Source: Corynespora cassiicola (taxonomy: Eukaryota; Ascomycota; Dothideomycetes; Pleosporales; Corynesporascaceae). From it: a stretch of 64,000 bases of DNA. The stretch is from NCBI GenBank assembly GCA_022059125.1, contig JAEUWY010000023.1, forward strand, positions 930,001 through 994,000. The letters run 5' to 3'. This document shows positions 1 through 10,882 of this stretch, in pieces. Both the position numbers and the translations under genes were made by a program. The notes beneath the pieces were generated by a model. The model was given only the letters and a program-made list of their open reading frames with translations. It did no database searches and was not told the DNA's origin. How positions within the stretch are numbered: position 1 is the first letter of the stretch; each line of letters opens with the position of its first letter.

Positions 1-568
1 AAGAGAAAACGTACCTTCTGGAGGTGAACCCGCATTATCGGAATGCCAGTACGAGGGACTTTTTAAATGTCATTGATGCGAGGTGGATCGATACGTCTAC
101 CGGCTTGTTCATCGACATCACGACGCTCCATCGGAACCTCACGGCTGAGAGTGAGGGGTTGCAGGGCATGATGATGTGCAAAGACAAGCACTCGTTCCAC
201 TGGGATCAGATCTTCCCGTTGAGGGACAGCCTTTTTGAGGGCGTGCCGGCCAAGATTCCGTACTCTTACGGGGAACTGTTGGAGGAGGAGTATGGGGCCG
301 AGTCGCTTACGAGGGCAGACTTTGCGCAGCACCATTTTGATGAGCAGAAAAAGGAGTGGATACCTTGGACGGAATACTTTGGCCAGAGGTATTCTATGGA
401 ACCCTTGTAGAAGAAAGGGGAGGGCGTTCTGGCTAACTTTATATCCACAGAGTCTTCGATGATTCGGAAGAGGCTCCGAGGAAAGCGCCGAATCGGGCGC
501 ATAGGCCGTCGAGAGGGAAGTTTAGGCAATTTGCGGATCAGGAGGATGCTGAGGAGGATGAAGATTGA
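1..568 (+). CDS. LicD/Mnn4-like phosphotransferase family protein, 3' end
   Basis: The reading frame is open from base 3, so the gene starts outside the window. The visible part reads EKTYLLEVNPHYRN, then NVIDARWIDTSTGLFIDIT and later FEGVPAKIPYSYGELLEEEYG. This is the C-terminal half of the fungal LicD family (Mnn4-type proteins, linked to mannosyl-phosphate transfer onto cell-wall glycans in the Golgi). A stop would follow at 408, but GTAGAA at 407, a GCTAAC branch site and CACAG ending at 450 mark an intron (407-450). Splicing joins TT+A and continues as VFDDSEEAPRKAPNR, ending in an acidic tail with TGA at 566-568. An unspliced end at 410 is the alternative. Family assignment is from remembered similarity; the N-terminal half cannot be seen. 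Confidence 0.75.
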
Positions 569-1432
569 TCCCAGGGGAAAGACACGAGATTCTTTTGGGA
601 ATAGAGATACCCCTCTTTCTTTTCGACGCGTACGCGTGGTTTGGGTTTGGTAATGGATCAAGGGACATGTACTAGCGGGGAGTTACTCTGAGATTATGCC
701 ATTGTGGAGTGTTTCGTACTGTACTGTGATACTGTAAATAAAACCTTGCGCATGGCAAAGGTGGATAAGCCACTTAGTTCATCTTAAATCCCAAAGGAGA
801 TAGGAATAAGGATAAGAAAAGGTTATCCAGCATCTAATGAACAAAACAAATGCTTGACAAAGCGGTACTAGTAATAGAATGCCTGCACATTCTAGCCTGA
901 GAATGCACGCTCAGGTATTATTGTTGATAAGATATGCGATGCTAGGGAGGACAGACGCATCTTATGCTGTTTTTCTAGAACTATGAAAGTTGATTAGATC
1001 CTCCGAATGGCCTAGCTACACATTTGACAATACCTGCATAGGTAGGCATCTGCGTACCTGAGCAAGTACTGTTTACCTACCTTGGTACCGGGTAGTTGCA
1101 GACACAATCCCCAAGCACACAGTTTTAGGTTTTAGAGTCTAATGGGGGAGTTTGATAACACAAAGTTAAATCTTGTAGATTAACTTACTACACATAGAGC
1201 AGACCGTTCTTTAGAATTTTTCTTTTAATTCAGCCTAGCCTCCCAACCTTGGAAACTTGGCGAGAAGACATGCGACTCAAATTGTCGACTAATACTTTTA
1301 TCGATAAAGCCCAATGCCTACTTACCCCTCTCCCGGACTTCTCCGATACTAAAACATCCATTAAGTGATCCTCCCCAATTGCCTATCTCACTAGCTACTA
1401 TTGTCCGTCTATACCAAGCTCGAATTGCCGCA
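569..1432. other. Intergenic, AT-rich, no gene seen
   Basis: About 860 bases between the LicD-like gene and the F-box pseudogene. The composition is AT-rich and no ORF resembles a known protein. The only item noted is TACCTTGGTA at 1078-1087, a near-match to the palindrome TACCTAGGTA that recurs between genes in this window. Confidence 0.6.
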
Positions 1433-3146
1433 ATGGATCCTAATGCTGGAGTATCGACACCGCCACCCAAGCGAAAGAAGCCTAATCGACCCAGCCAATG
1501 TAAAAGACGCACCAAACAACGCATAGCGGAGGCATCAATAACACAAAATGACTCCAAGCATAACGCTAGTTCGCCAGCTCACTCATCCCAATCGGCAATT
1601 TCAATTCATTCCGCTCAATCGACAACACCAGCTTGTGCCTCCAGGCCGAGAATGCAGGTCCCTACCACGGATACGACAGTGGCAACTCGTCAAACCCATC
1701 CGACCTCACCACCTAAATCCAACTTGGAAAATATTCCGACCGAGCTGCTTTTGCGCATAATGAACTACGTAGAGATGTTTCGAAGCTTCAAGGCTCTGTC
1801 CGAGACCAGTAGCCGCTTGAATGATGTATCCAATGAGATACTTTACGATACCTACGACTTCTGGCGCGAACCTTACCTCTTCCTGCGAACAATAATGGCC
1901 AATCCAAAGCTGGGAGAGAATGTTCGGACTGTGAGAATCGGTGATTACCTTGAAGGGAGCCAATTTCAGAACGGGTTCAGAAAACATGTAGACGACATGT
2001 TCATATTCAGGAATGGATTTCAGAAGCTTGGGTTCCCGAGATGGGAAGAATGACTTGATGTGTGCCGCGACTACGCTCCCTGCGACGGGCATGAGCCCAT
2101 GTTATATACAGCCATTTTGATGTGCACGCCAGGCATCACTACCTTGGAGATTGACGTTCGACGGTATTATTTTCCTCAACAATATTGGTTCCGTCTCTTC
2201 GACGATATGCATGAGGGAAATCCTATTGGAAATATACATAAATTCGTCAAACTCAGGTCAGTCACCTTTTATGCCGACAAAATGGACATCACCCTAGCAG
2301 AGGTGTTCTTTAGGCACGAGTCGATACGTGTATTTAAGATTTGTGGTATACGTGACGCCAAGCGCCATGTACCAGGTCCCACTCAGCCTTCCTTGTCGCA
2401 TAACTTCTGGTCCGATTCATCGGATATAGAGGAGATGGTGATAGAAACAAGCTATGCAGATGTCGACACTGTTGCGGTAATGCTGGAAGCGATTCGCAAG
2501 CTAAAACGATTCGAAATGCCGGTCCATGAGGATGATTTCAGCTTCAAAAATGAATGGATTTATTCGGATTGGCTTGCTTGGATGATCGGTCGGCCCTCTT
2601 TTAATTACGATCCTGAAACAATGACCCATGCCGCATTGGTGCAGGGTCTCTATCGCCAATCGCGGTACATTGGAGAGCCTGGACATAGACGGTGGCATAT
2701 CTGATCACGACACGACCAATACTCTTGGCTTCAACGGATTCCTCCACTACTTTCACCGGTTGAAGCATCTTGTAGCGCCGTTTGGCGCAATTGCAGGCAC
2801 ACGGTGCCCGACTGGCCCAGAGTTTGTCGAGTCGCTCCCTGTCACCTTGGAAAGCCTAAAAATCGTCACAAGGAGCTTCGATGCCGATGATAATAAAGTT
2901 AAACAGAAAGACCTTGGTAGGATGGAGCCTATTGAATACTTGGCTGAGAATTTCCAATCCCAAGTACCGCATTTGAAATTCGTCGTGGTAGTGTGCGAGA
3001 TCAAATCGTCGGAATTCGAATACGAGTGGGAACGTCTTCGTACTCCTTTTTTTGAACGCAGTGTTCGGTTTGACTTTGAGCAATATGGGAAAGATGAGCT
3101 GGACGAACTTTTTCCCCTCTCGCCTTTGCCTAAGCCTGATCCATGA
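1433..3146 (+). pseudogene. F-box/LRR-type protein gene broken by a stop and a frameshift
   Basis: Start chosen at ATG 1433 (MDPNAGVSTPPPKRKK), because the longer frame begins at a TTG. A basic Ser/Thr/Pro-rich N-terminus leads into an F-box-like segment (IPTELLLRIMNYV..FKALSETSSRLNDVS, about residues 100-135), as in SCF ubiquitin-ligase substrate receptors. The frame stops at TGA 2051-2053 (..PRWEE*) but continues in the same frame as LDVCRDYAPCDG.. to 2704. Near 2655-2665 the coding sense moves one base to the frame reading RGTLESLDIDGG, a leucine-rich-repeat-like segment, and runs to 3146. No GT..AG pair explains either break. Unspliced length would be about 570 residues. Likely a recent pseudogene; sequencing error is the alternative. 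The substrate cannot be guessed. Confidence 0.65.
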
Positions 3147-3434
3147 TGGCCTATAAGAGGAAGAACTGCAGAGTTCGATACAGATGACAGTGATGACATG
3201 TATGGGGGAGTCTGATTTTGATGGGTTCGTATTTGATTACTGATGGCAGGAGTTATTGTATATTCTGGAAGGACAGCTTGTCAACTTCTCGGTTGTTTCT
3301 TAGTCAAAACTATATAATAAGAATCGAATATACAAAACCACACGCGGACTGGGGTCCAAAAATAATAGTATATGTGATCTCATTTCATCATAGCTATATC
3401 ATCACTGTAACAGGTTTTTGTATATCCTTTGTTT
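3147..3434. other. Intergenic between converging genes
   Basis: AT-rich spacer between the end of the F-box pseudogene and the 3' end of the metacaspase. It presumably carries both 3' untranslated regions. No other structure seen. Confidence 0.5.
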
Positions 3435-4444
3435 TCAAAGAACAAGCGGCATGTGATCCAACTCAATATCAAGACCGCTGCTCAGTTGCGGAATTTGCGT
3501 GTACTCGCTCTGATCGAGTAGTTGTCTCGTCAGCTGCAGAGTCTGTGAAGAGTCAGTGTTCAAGTTCTTTTTCACCGTTCAAAGAATGTACACACCTGCG
3601 CATATGTGGGCTGTGATTCCCTCTTCATAACCTCCAAGAATGCCCAAGTCATAGCCCCACTGTGTTCACCTTCAATGCGCGCATCCGCACTGGTCTGATC
3701 ATCCCGACATCCACTAAACATGGTAACCATCTTATTCTCACTTCCATACTGGCCCGCAAAATGGCCATCTTGTAGCCCTTCCTCCTCCTGCTCCCCCATA
3801 TGCCTCAGTCCACTAAAAAAGCTCGACGCTCCCGCAAGCAACTGCTGCGCCTCACCCATCTTACTGTACGAAAACCCGCCCGAAATCAAGTCCCGCGCAT
3901 CCCCCACCAACTTGACACCCGCCTTGAGATTATCCAAGAGCGAGATATTGCCATCTGCATCCGTGCGATACACATACGGCAGCTCCACCGCCGACCCGGA
4001 ATGGCAACAATCCATGATGATGAACAGCGTGCAACCCGGCGCCATGTTGGTAACCAGATGCTCATGCAACAGCGTACTGCTAACCTGGCCGCGCTGCTCG
4101 AAGTCCACAGGCACGATGGAGTCGTCGAGCCCGCCATTGCGGTTGCCGTCCACATCGTGGATTTGGCCACCGTGGCCCGAGTAGTGCATGAAGAGGGTGC
4201 AGTTTGGCTCTCCGACGAGCCAGTCCATGGCGGCGAGAATGTTGTGGCCGGTCGGGTAGAAGGGTCCGCTCGGGTCCACGGCGGGCATGTCGGAGAGGAT
4301 CACGCGGTCGCGCTGGGCGTTGGAGTAGCCGCGGTAGGAGAGGAATTCGGCAATGTTTTCGATGTCGGCGTGGCAGCCGCGGAGGGCGTGCGAGGAGCCG
4401 ACGTAGTTTATGCCGATTAGGAGGGATTTTTTGCGTTGGGCCAT
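3435..4444 (-). CDS. Metacaspase (peptidase C14), short form without prodomain
   Basis: Calcium-dependent Arg/Lys-specific cysteine protease of the caspase fold, linked in fungi to stress, ageing and aggregate clearance. Exon 1 (4444-3596) begins MAQRKKSLLIGINY. It holds the catalytic His in HYSGHGG (His91) and the catalytic Cys in MDCCHSGS (Cys147). The intron 3595-3543 (GTGTGT..TTCACAG) is needed: without it the frame ends at CTFFER, with it the protein continues TYAQTLQLTRQLLDQSEYTQ and ends HMPLVL at 3435. Total 318 residues. Type I metacaspases of fungi normally carry a Pro/Gln-rich prodomain of about 100 residues; here the protein starts almost at the p20 core and no upstream coding exon is visible. 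It shares a 489-bp promoter region with the divergent GST gene. Confidence 0.9.
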
Positions 4445-4862
4445 TTTGTTTCCTGGTTGTTGGAGGGGTTTGGCGGGAGCGGTAAAAGGCGGATTGTGGA
4501 ACTTGGGGGATTATGTGCCTTTTATTTGGAGATTTGGGAATTGGGGTGCCAAGGGTTGTGGTTGTGAATGGGACGTGGTTTTGGTGTTGTTCGTAACGTG
4601 GCTGTGCTGGGTTGCTTTTGATGGATACCCCGCCACGTGAGATGCAGGTGTGGATCTAGATCTTTACTACCCCGCGGACCCTGGAGGGGCAGGTGTATGC
4701 GATGGTACGTATTGTCTTTATCGAACCTCGCGCTGTACATGTTTATTACACTAGCTTATCTTCGGTTCGTGCCGGTTTTTAGAAGTTGCTGCTTGTCAAC
4801 TGAAGGGCGCGATTGAGATACGAGGTGTGGGAGAGGTATAATCAACATTGGCCAAGCTCAAG

Positions 4863-4870
4863 TATATAAA
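4863..4870 (+). promoter_or_regulatory. TATA box of the GST gene
   Basis: TATATAAA (within GTATATAAAAGG) lies 71 bases before the GST start codon, a plausible core-promoter position. The core E-box CACGTG at 4634-4639 lies further upstream in the same divergent promoter region (4445-4933). Confidence 0.6.
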
Positions 4871-4933
4871 AGGCACCACATCCTGCACCTATAATTCCTG
4901 GTCGAATGAAATATATTTTCCTAAATTTCCACT

Positions 4934-5560
4934 ATGCATCTTTACGAATCTTCTATCCCCTCCGGAAATGTGTACAAGGTGCATCTGCTCCTCGCACACC
5001 TCGGCCTCGAATATACCACTACATCCCTCAATATCCTTGGCCAAGATCCAGAAACACGAGCACCAGAGTTTCTCGCACTAAATACAAACGGCCGTGTTCC
5101 GGTTTTGGTCCTAGATGATGGCACCCCATTAGCCGAGTCTAATGCCATCTTGTTTTACCTGGCGGAAGGCACTCGTTATCTACCGGACAGCAAACTCGGT
5201 CGAGCCCAGGTCCTCCAATGGCTATTCTTTGAACAGTACTCGCACGAACCATATGTTGCAGTATGGAAAGCCTGCACTTACTGGTTCGGGTGGGGAGATC
5301 GGACGGAAAATGAAATCAGGAAATTGAAGGAGAAGGGCCAAGCCGCCATCGAGGTCATGGAAAAGCACTTGGAAGGGAAGACATTCTTTGTCGGTGAGGA
5401 GTATTCAATTGCAGATATTGCTCTATTTGCATATACCAGCGCAGCTGAAGCAATCGGGTTTGAGGTCGGCAAGAATGTGAAGGAGTGGCTGGGAAGGGTG
5501 CAGAAGGTGGAGGGTTTCGTAAGGATAAAAAAAGACGAGACTGGAAAGTGTCCATTATGA
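4934..5560 (+). CDS. Glutathione S-transferase
   Basis: A single-exon gene of 208 residues. The N-terminal thioredoxin-like domain (about residues 1-80) reads MHLYESSIPSGNVYKVHLLL and contains NTNGRVPVL with the conserved cis-Pro, then DDGTPLAESNAILFYL, where the E-S pair binds the gamma-glutamyl part of glutathione. The helical C-terminal domain (about 90-200) carries the FFVGEEYSIADIALFAYT motif typical of GSTs. The expected role is cytosolic conjugation of glutathione to electrophiles or peroxides; the substrate cannot be told. Full length for the family. A good TATA box sits 71 bases upstream, suggesting an inducible gene. Start is the first ATG of the frame. Confidence 0.93.
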   Translation: MHLYESSIPSGNVYKVHLLLAHLGLEYTTTSLNILGQDPETRAPEFLALNTNGRVPVLVLDDGTPLAESNAILFYLAEGTRYLPDSKLGRAQVLQWLFFEQYSHEPYVAVWKACTYWFGWGDRTENEIRKLKEKGQAAIEVMEKHLEGKTFFVGEEYSIADIALFAYTSAAEAIGFEVGKNVKEWLGRVQKVEGFVRIKKDETGKCPL

Positions 5561-6355
5561 TTGATTTCTTGCTGAGATAAAACCAATGTGATGGATATAT
5601 ATATGAGGGTGTATACATCTCAAAACACAACCGTTCACAGGCTAACGCGCTGTTTTTTATCCTACGAATTCAATTTGTGACTTAAACTCGTATTTTCGGT
5701 ACTCAAGGAAGTTCTGTAGAAACCATGGGGACTATACGAACTTCTTTGATGATCTTTATATTTCTAAGATGTGACTAGATCTAACTATTCAGCTAAAAGG
5801 AAGAGCAAAAAGTATGTCTAGATATTGCTTATTCGTTGGCCATAGTGAGATTAATGACTCGTAAGAAATAGACCATCAAGAGATGCACAGAATAGGAGAA
5901 GATTATAAGACTTGAAGATCGACCGCTCTCTAAAGCAGTAGTCATGAATGGCTATGAGTGTATTTGTTCGTTCTAAGAGATCCACGAGCCCAGCCCACAG
6001 ATACCCGAATAGAGATCAGATATTCGAGAACGTGATGGAACGTGTACTCTAACAACGTATATGTTGCAAGCTATACACAAATCCATTCGATCCAATAGAT
6101 GTCCCCAAAATGTCCCAGGAACAACGAATGTCATGTATAATATGCCCGCAAGTGACATATTGTGAAAGATGAGGAGCAGAGATGAAGGTTGGATGTGGAT
6201 GCGACTTAACCACAAAGGGCTAGTAGCTTGGCACACTAAGCGAGCCCGCGGCGTCGAAATTCCCACAACCGCATCGCCAAAACCATCGACGACGACCCTC
6301 ACGGAACGACACCCTCGCAAATCTAACCCGCCGCACCACCCACCCACAAGTCACA
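5561..6355. other. Intergenic; 5' region of RPS21
   Basis: About 800 bases. The first half is AT-rich and holds the GST 3' end. The last 150 bases become C-rich and lead into the RPS21 start codon, as is usual for fungal ribosomal protein promoters. No ORF of interest. Confidence 0.5.
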
Positions 6356-6814
6356 ATGGAGAACGAACGCGGCGAGCTCGTCGACCTGTAAGAAAGCCTT
6401 GGGCGCATAACAGGCTCCTGCGGGGGCCTATCTGCGGACATGCAATCGAACATGTGCTAACATGCTCCAGCTACGTCCCGCGCAAGTGCAGCGCTACGTG
6501 AGTACCACCAGAGTACATTCGAATCTTACCCCGGGCGTCTTCTAACCCTCCCTTATAGTGGCCGCATCATCAAGGCCAAGGACCACGCCTCCGTTCAGAT
6601 CAGCATCGCCAAGGTGTACGTACAACCTCACGGGTTGAAGTTTGGGCAAATGGATTGACAGAGGAGCAGTGACGAGAACGGTCGCTACACCGGCGAGAAC
6701 CAGACCTACGCCATGTGCGGTTTCGTCCGTGCCATGGGCGAGTCTGACGACAGCTTCAACCGCCTCACCCAGAAGGATGGCTTCCTCAAGAGCGTCTGGA
6801 GCGCATCCCGGTAA
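6356..6814 (+). CDS. RPS21: 40S ribosomal protein S21 (eS21)
   Basis: Four short exons, 6356-6387, 6471-6497, 6559-6615 and 6670-6814, give an 86-residue protein. It starts [20 protein letters not shown] and continues [20 protein letters not shown], then [17 protein letters not shown], ending VWSASR. This matches eukaryotic S21 (87 residues in yeast) along its full length. S21 is a structural protein of the small ribosomal subunit involved in 20S pre-rRNA maturation. The introns have standard GTAAGA/GTGAGT/GTACGT donors and CCAG/ATAG/GCAG acceptors; intron 1 has a GTGCTAAC branch site. Because the exons are tiny, no single ORF shows the protein. Confidence 0.97.
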
Positions 6815-8767
6815 ATGGTACATGTTATGGGGGTTGTGTGGTACGTTCGCTTTGGACAATGCGCTTCCTCAGCCCGTTCAAGCGACTGACCCGAGGACAG
6901 AAGATTCCGGACCTGGGCTGAGGGAATAAGCGGCGTGGGCAATGCATTTCATGGCTACCTGGAGGCCTTCAGTTCCTCATTCATGAGGACTTACACGGTG
7001 TCACGAGGAACGGAAATCGGTTAAGGCATCAAATACGACCAAATTAACAAAAGCCCAGCTTCTGTGTCCGTCGCTGATCATATTGTCGAGTGCCAATCTC
7101 TCTCCATTTGGGCCTTCTTTTTCTCCATTGGGCATCTGCCTCGTCAGCTGGACGCTTGTAGCCGGGTCATTTCCGGTGTTCCTGGCTTTTTGAGTGTATC
7201 GATTTGCTTGCAGCTAACAAGACAGCACGGGATGGAAGCTTACCAGTCGAGTCATGCAACGTTGCCGAATCCATTTGTGGTCTCGATTTCGAGCGTTGAG
7301 CATTCGTTGCTCGGCGAAAATGACCAGCCACTCACCCTGGGGTCTTTGTACACCCTTCGCTACTTCTATACACATCGGACCCGCTAGAGGCCTCCAGCTG
7401 GCACCAGAGTCTCGCAGCCGAACCAATCACTGCCACATCATGCACGTCTCCTTTTTGATCATGCTGAATCGGCCCATTCGAACTTCATCTCGCTAGGCCG
7501 CCTCCAAGCGCCTAGCTTCCGGCACCCTGAGCGTCTCGTGAGGCCCAAGACCGTGACAGTGGTAGTCTGGTGCAAACTTTATGTGGAGACGGGCTATTAA
7601 CACCCCAGACAAGTACCTATTATTCGATACTGACATTTTGCAAGGTTCAAAGATAACTATTCGCCAAATGCTTGGTCCGGCGGGAAAGAGTGCATCCAGA
7701 ATCTCAAGCGAAGTACTTACGCAAGCGAAGGTCCGAGACACGACCATGCACCTCTTCTCGCGAAACCATCCGCCCACAAGCACAATGCGACATGGCAGAC
7801 GAAGTCACACGTCGTCATATTCTCCGACCAAAAGTCTTCGTCACACAAGCGCTTCTGCCCAAGGCGGTGCACCCCCACGGCAAGCACGTTTCTAACCCCA
7901 CTCGTGTCGACCAACCACACCCCACGGGTAGATCCTGCGGTGTAACTCTGGACGAGAAAGCTCGGCGGGGTAGCTTGACACCTTGGTGTTTGCTCCTAGG
8001 CGAGCGCGGGCGGTCCAGCTACATGGTCCTGCCGCACGAATAGCATTGCATGCTGCATGCTTTTTATCCGACATCCGCAGGAGCTACCACATATGCAGTG
8101 CAGGCATCCGCGACGGTTGCGACGCGAAAATGAGTCGAGCGCATCTAGAGCGGCATACCCTGTAGGGTAAACACACGAGACGAGGACAAAGAGCGCCCAA
8201 GGCACATGAAGATGTCTAGAGCACACCATTCGTATCGGCCTGACCGATGAGGCCCAACAGACCCTTGCTCCCCTCTCCGATCCAATTACGCGTTCTGATG
8301 AGCCTGTCTGCTCAGGGAAAGAGGATCACACAACCCCTCTCCCCACCATCAGCCTTACCAGACTTTTTACGAAGAATAGCCCCTCTCAATGAGAACCTTA
8401 GCCGATTACGAAGGACCTAAGAAGCCCAACACTTTTAGCCTTGACCGATCGCAGCATGTCCTCAAGGTATATCATTGATAGACGTTCCAGCCTCGAGTCC
8501 ACGTAGCCTTACATAACAATATAATCTTGTATACTCGGTCAATCCCTAACTCAATGAAGGCCTTGGCCACATCTAGGTCAATCGCGTCCACGGCACCCCG
8601 CAAAAAAAGGGGGGAGAAGTCAAGTAAAAAAAAGGCGTTTATCTATGCAAGTAAGTTGGTTAAAAAACCGAGCATTTCTTTAGAAAACCCATTCCAAAAA
8701 AGCAAGTGAAACCTCGACACGTAGTGGTCACAGGGCCAAAAGTATGAGCATTTTTACGCACGTTGGC

Positions 8768-8792
8768 CAGGGCAGGGCAGGGCAGGGCAGGG
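8768..8792. repeat. (CAGGG)5 tandem repeat
   Basis: Five perfect copies of the pentamer CAGGG in the gene-free region. Confidence 0.95.
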
Positions 8793-9167
8793 TAGTAACT
8801 CCCTCTGTCTCTTACTTCGCCGGCATGCGCCTCCCGGATGCACGATGCTGGGATCCCCGATGCGCGTCCGCCCATGCTACTGCTTGCAGCTTGCAGCCGC
8901 ATGCTGCTGCTCCAAAGAGCGGACCGCAAGCGGGAGGGTTTTGGCCTTGTCGATGCAAATCTCGTTGCAGGGCGCTCACCGTTTTGCGAGGCAAGAAAGG
9001 TTACATGTAGAGAGTGTGGAGTGTGGATAAGTACGTACGGATGCGGGCCGGGAAGGAGGGGAGGGGTTAGGGGAGAAAAGGCGCGTAGCTAGGTAGATGG
9101 GGCGTTGTTGGAGGTAGGGGAGATATATTGACAGTCCGGGATAAAGTTACCAGATTGGAGCATGGGC

Positions 9168-9200
9168 GGTGGTGGTGGTGGTGGTGGTGGTGGTGGTGGT
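9168..9200. repeat. (GGT)11 microsatellite
   Basis: Eleven perfect GGT copies, followed by a purine-rich GC-rich block. Confidence 0.97.
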
Positions 9201-10196
9201 GTCACGGATTAGCATACCAGTGTGCGAGGGCGGTCGAGGTTCCGCGCGGAGCGAGAGGCTGTCTGCATCTCCCGTACGTACCGTGCCGTACCGTTACCGT
9301 TGCCGTTACCGTACGGGGCCTCGCCCTCGCTGGTGCGCCCGCCGCCGGGGAATGCAATGCGCAGAGAAATGGCGTACTACGGCCCGAATGCGTAGCCGCG
9401 CGGGCGAGGCGGGAGCGAAGGAAGAAGGGAAGGGGAGAGAGCGAATGGGCGGGTGGGCGGGTGGAGAAAAGTCCTCGATTCAATGGAGAAGCGCGAGGTA
9501 AAAGTTCCGCACCGGGTAGGGGGGACGTGGGCTAGACTGGGTAGGGTAGAGTCGCGTAACGCATCGCAGAGCCATTGGTAGCGAAGGGGGGCAAACAGGG
9601 GAGATGGGGGAGGAGGAAGAAGAGGAGGAAGAGAAACAGTCGCGGCATCGGGACGCGATTCGTGAGGGTCCGAGGGCGCGTTTGGAGTCGCGGTGCGAGC
9701 GAGTGTGGGGCGGGCGGCTGCGCTCGTCTCGTGCGAGGCAGTAGTAGTGTGAAGGGATGGGAGAAGGGGAAAGAGAGAGAGGGAGGGAGAGAGAGAGAGA
9801 TTGGATTGGCCGGGACGCACAGCAAGAAAAGTCAGGTACACGCACGCTGGCATGGCGGTGGTCGGGCGGGGGAAGGTACCGCTGCAGGCAGGCAGGCGGG
9901 CAGACAGGCAAGTAGGCAGGAGGGAAGGTGGTATCATCGGGCCCTCGCCGACCCATCCATCCTCCATCCTCAGATTGCGGGCTGGTCTCCATGGGCGGGC
10001 TAGCTGCTGGAAGTGTCTGCTTCCGCTGCGCCAGGGTGGGGTTCTCTTTTGCTTTTTTTGGCGGGGAGCGAGGGAGGGCGTGTAAGACATGTCCGTGTAC
10101 ATACATGCATGGAGAGGGTTTGGCCCAAGATGGAGAGCGGTCCGCGTGCGGAAGGACGTTGAGGGAAGAGAGTTCAGTAGCAGAGCGGTCAAAGTG

Positions 10197-10206
10197 TACC
10201 TAGGTA
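10197..10206. repeat. Palindrome TACCTAGGTA, copy 1
   Basis: Perfect 10-bp palindrome in the gene-free region; one of four exact copies in the window. Confidence 0.9.
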
Positions 10207-10370
10207 GGTAGTACGATTACATGATCTTCTAGCTTCTGAGCCGGCGTGATGCGTTCGCAGCCAACCGCGAGACTTGCCTGTTGTTGGCGCTAATGGAGGG
10301 ACATGCACAATCTACTATGGTACGGGCTCCACGGGTTTGGAGGACCTAGGTCAAAGCTTGAGCATCAAGC

Positions 10371-10396
10371 ATCATCATCATCATCATCATCATCAT
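10371..10396. repeat. (ATC)n microsatellite
   Basis: Between eight and nine uninterrupted ATC copies. Confidence 0.95.
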
Positions 10397-10468
10397 TACC
10401 GTTACCATCACTATCGTCATACCTGCCGCACCGTTGGCGAAGAGGGAAAAAGATGGTCCGTCCGTCCG

Positions 10469-10478
10469 TACCTAGGTA
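10469..10478. repeat. Palindrome TACCTAGGTA, copy 2
   Basis: Extends to the 12-bp palindrome GTACCTAGGTAC. Confidence 0.9.
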
Positions 10479-10882
10479 CTACTACAGATGCGCGCCAGAC
10501 TATATCCCTGCACTCGTCGGCATCATATCATGTCCCGTATGGCCTACTCTATCAAATACAACGCTGCAGCTCATACCTCTTTCAAAAACGTGGCCAAGCC
10601 CCACATGGACTCGAGCCAGCCCAGCATGCGGTATCCGGGGAACGCAGGCCGCACGTTGTTCACGTCGTTCGGGGCTTGGCATGTAGAAGCGGTGTGATGG
10701 CCATGCACAAGCGGGCAGGAACCCCCCCCATGCCTGGCCTCCCGCACAAATTATATCCTGACATGCGCGCCTCATCGAAGAAGAATTCGCGAAAAGTAAA
10801 GAATTTTCCGTCTCGTCTCGGTGAACAGTGCGCGGCGACGCCGATACCGCACGACATCTACATGACGAACCGACCATCACCC

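Larger units (their letters stand above)
6815..10882. other. 4-kb convergent intergenic stretch, no recognisable gene
   Basis: Between RPS21 (+) and RTC1 (-), which point at each other. Many ORFs exist on both strands, but they are low-complexity (Arg/Pro/Ser-rich) or overlap each other and resemble nothing known. Composition shifts from balanced (7.0-8.5 kb) to GC-rich and strand-biased (9.2-10.1 kb; the + strand is purine-rich, GGGAGAGAGAG). It holds microsatellites at 8768, 9168 and 10371 and two TACCTAGGTA palindromes. No tRNA or snRNA was recognised. Confidence 0.5.

Noticed and set aside
3572..3616. Metacaspase ending at CTFFER
   Set aside because: The last codons are intronic; a good GT..AG intron restores the conserved C-terminus ending at 3435.
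9377..10192. 271- and 208-codon ORFs on the minus strand
   Set aside because: Pro/Ser/Arg-rich low-complexity products that overlap each other in different frames; they follow from the strand-biased GC-rich composition.
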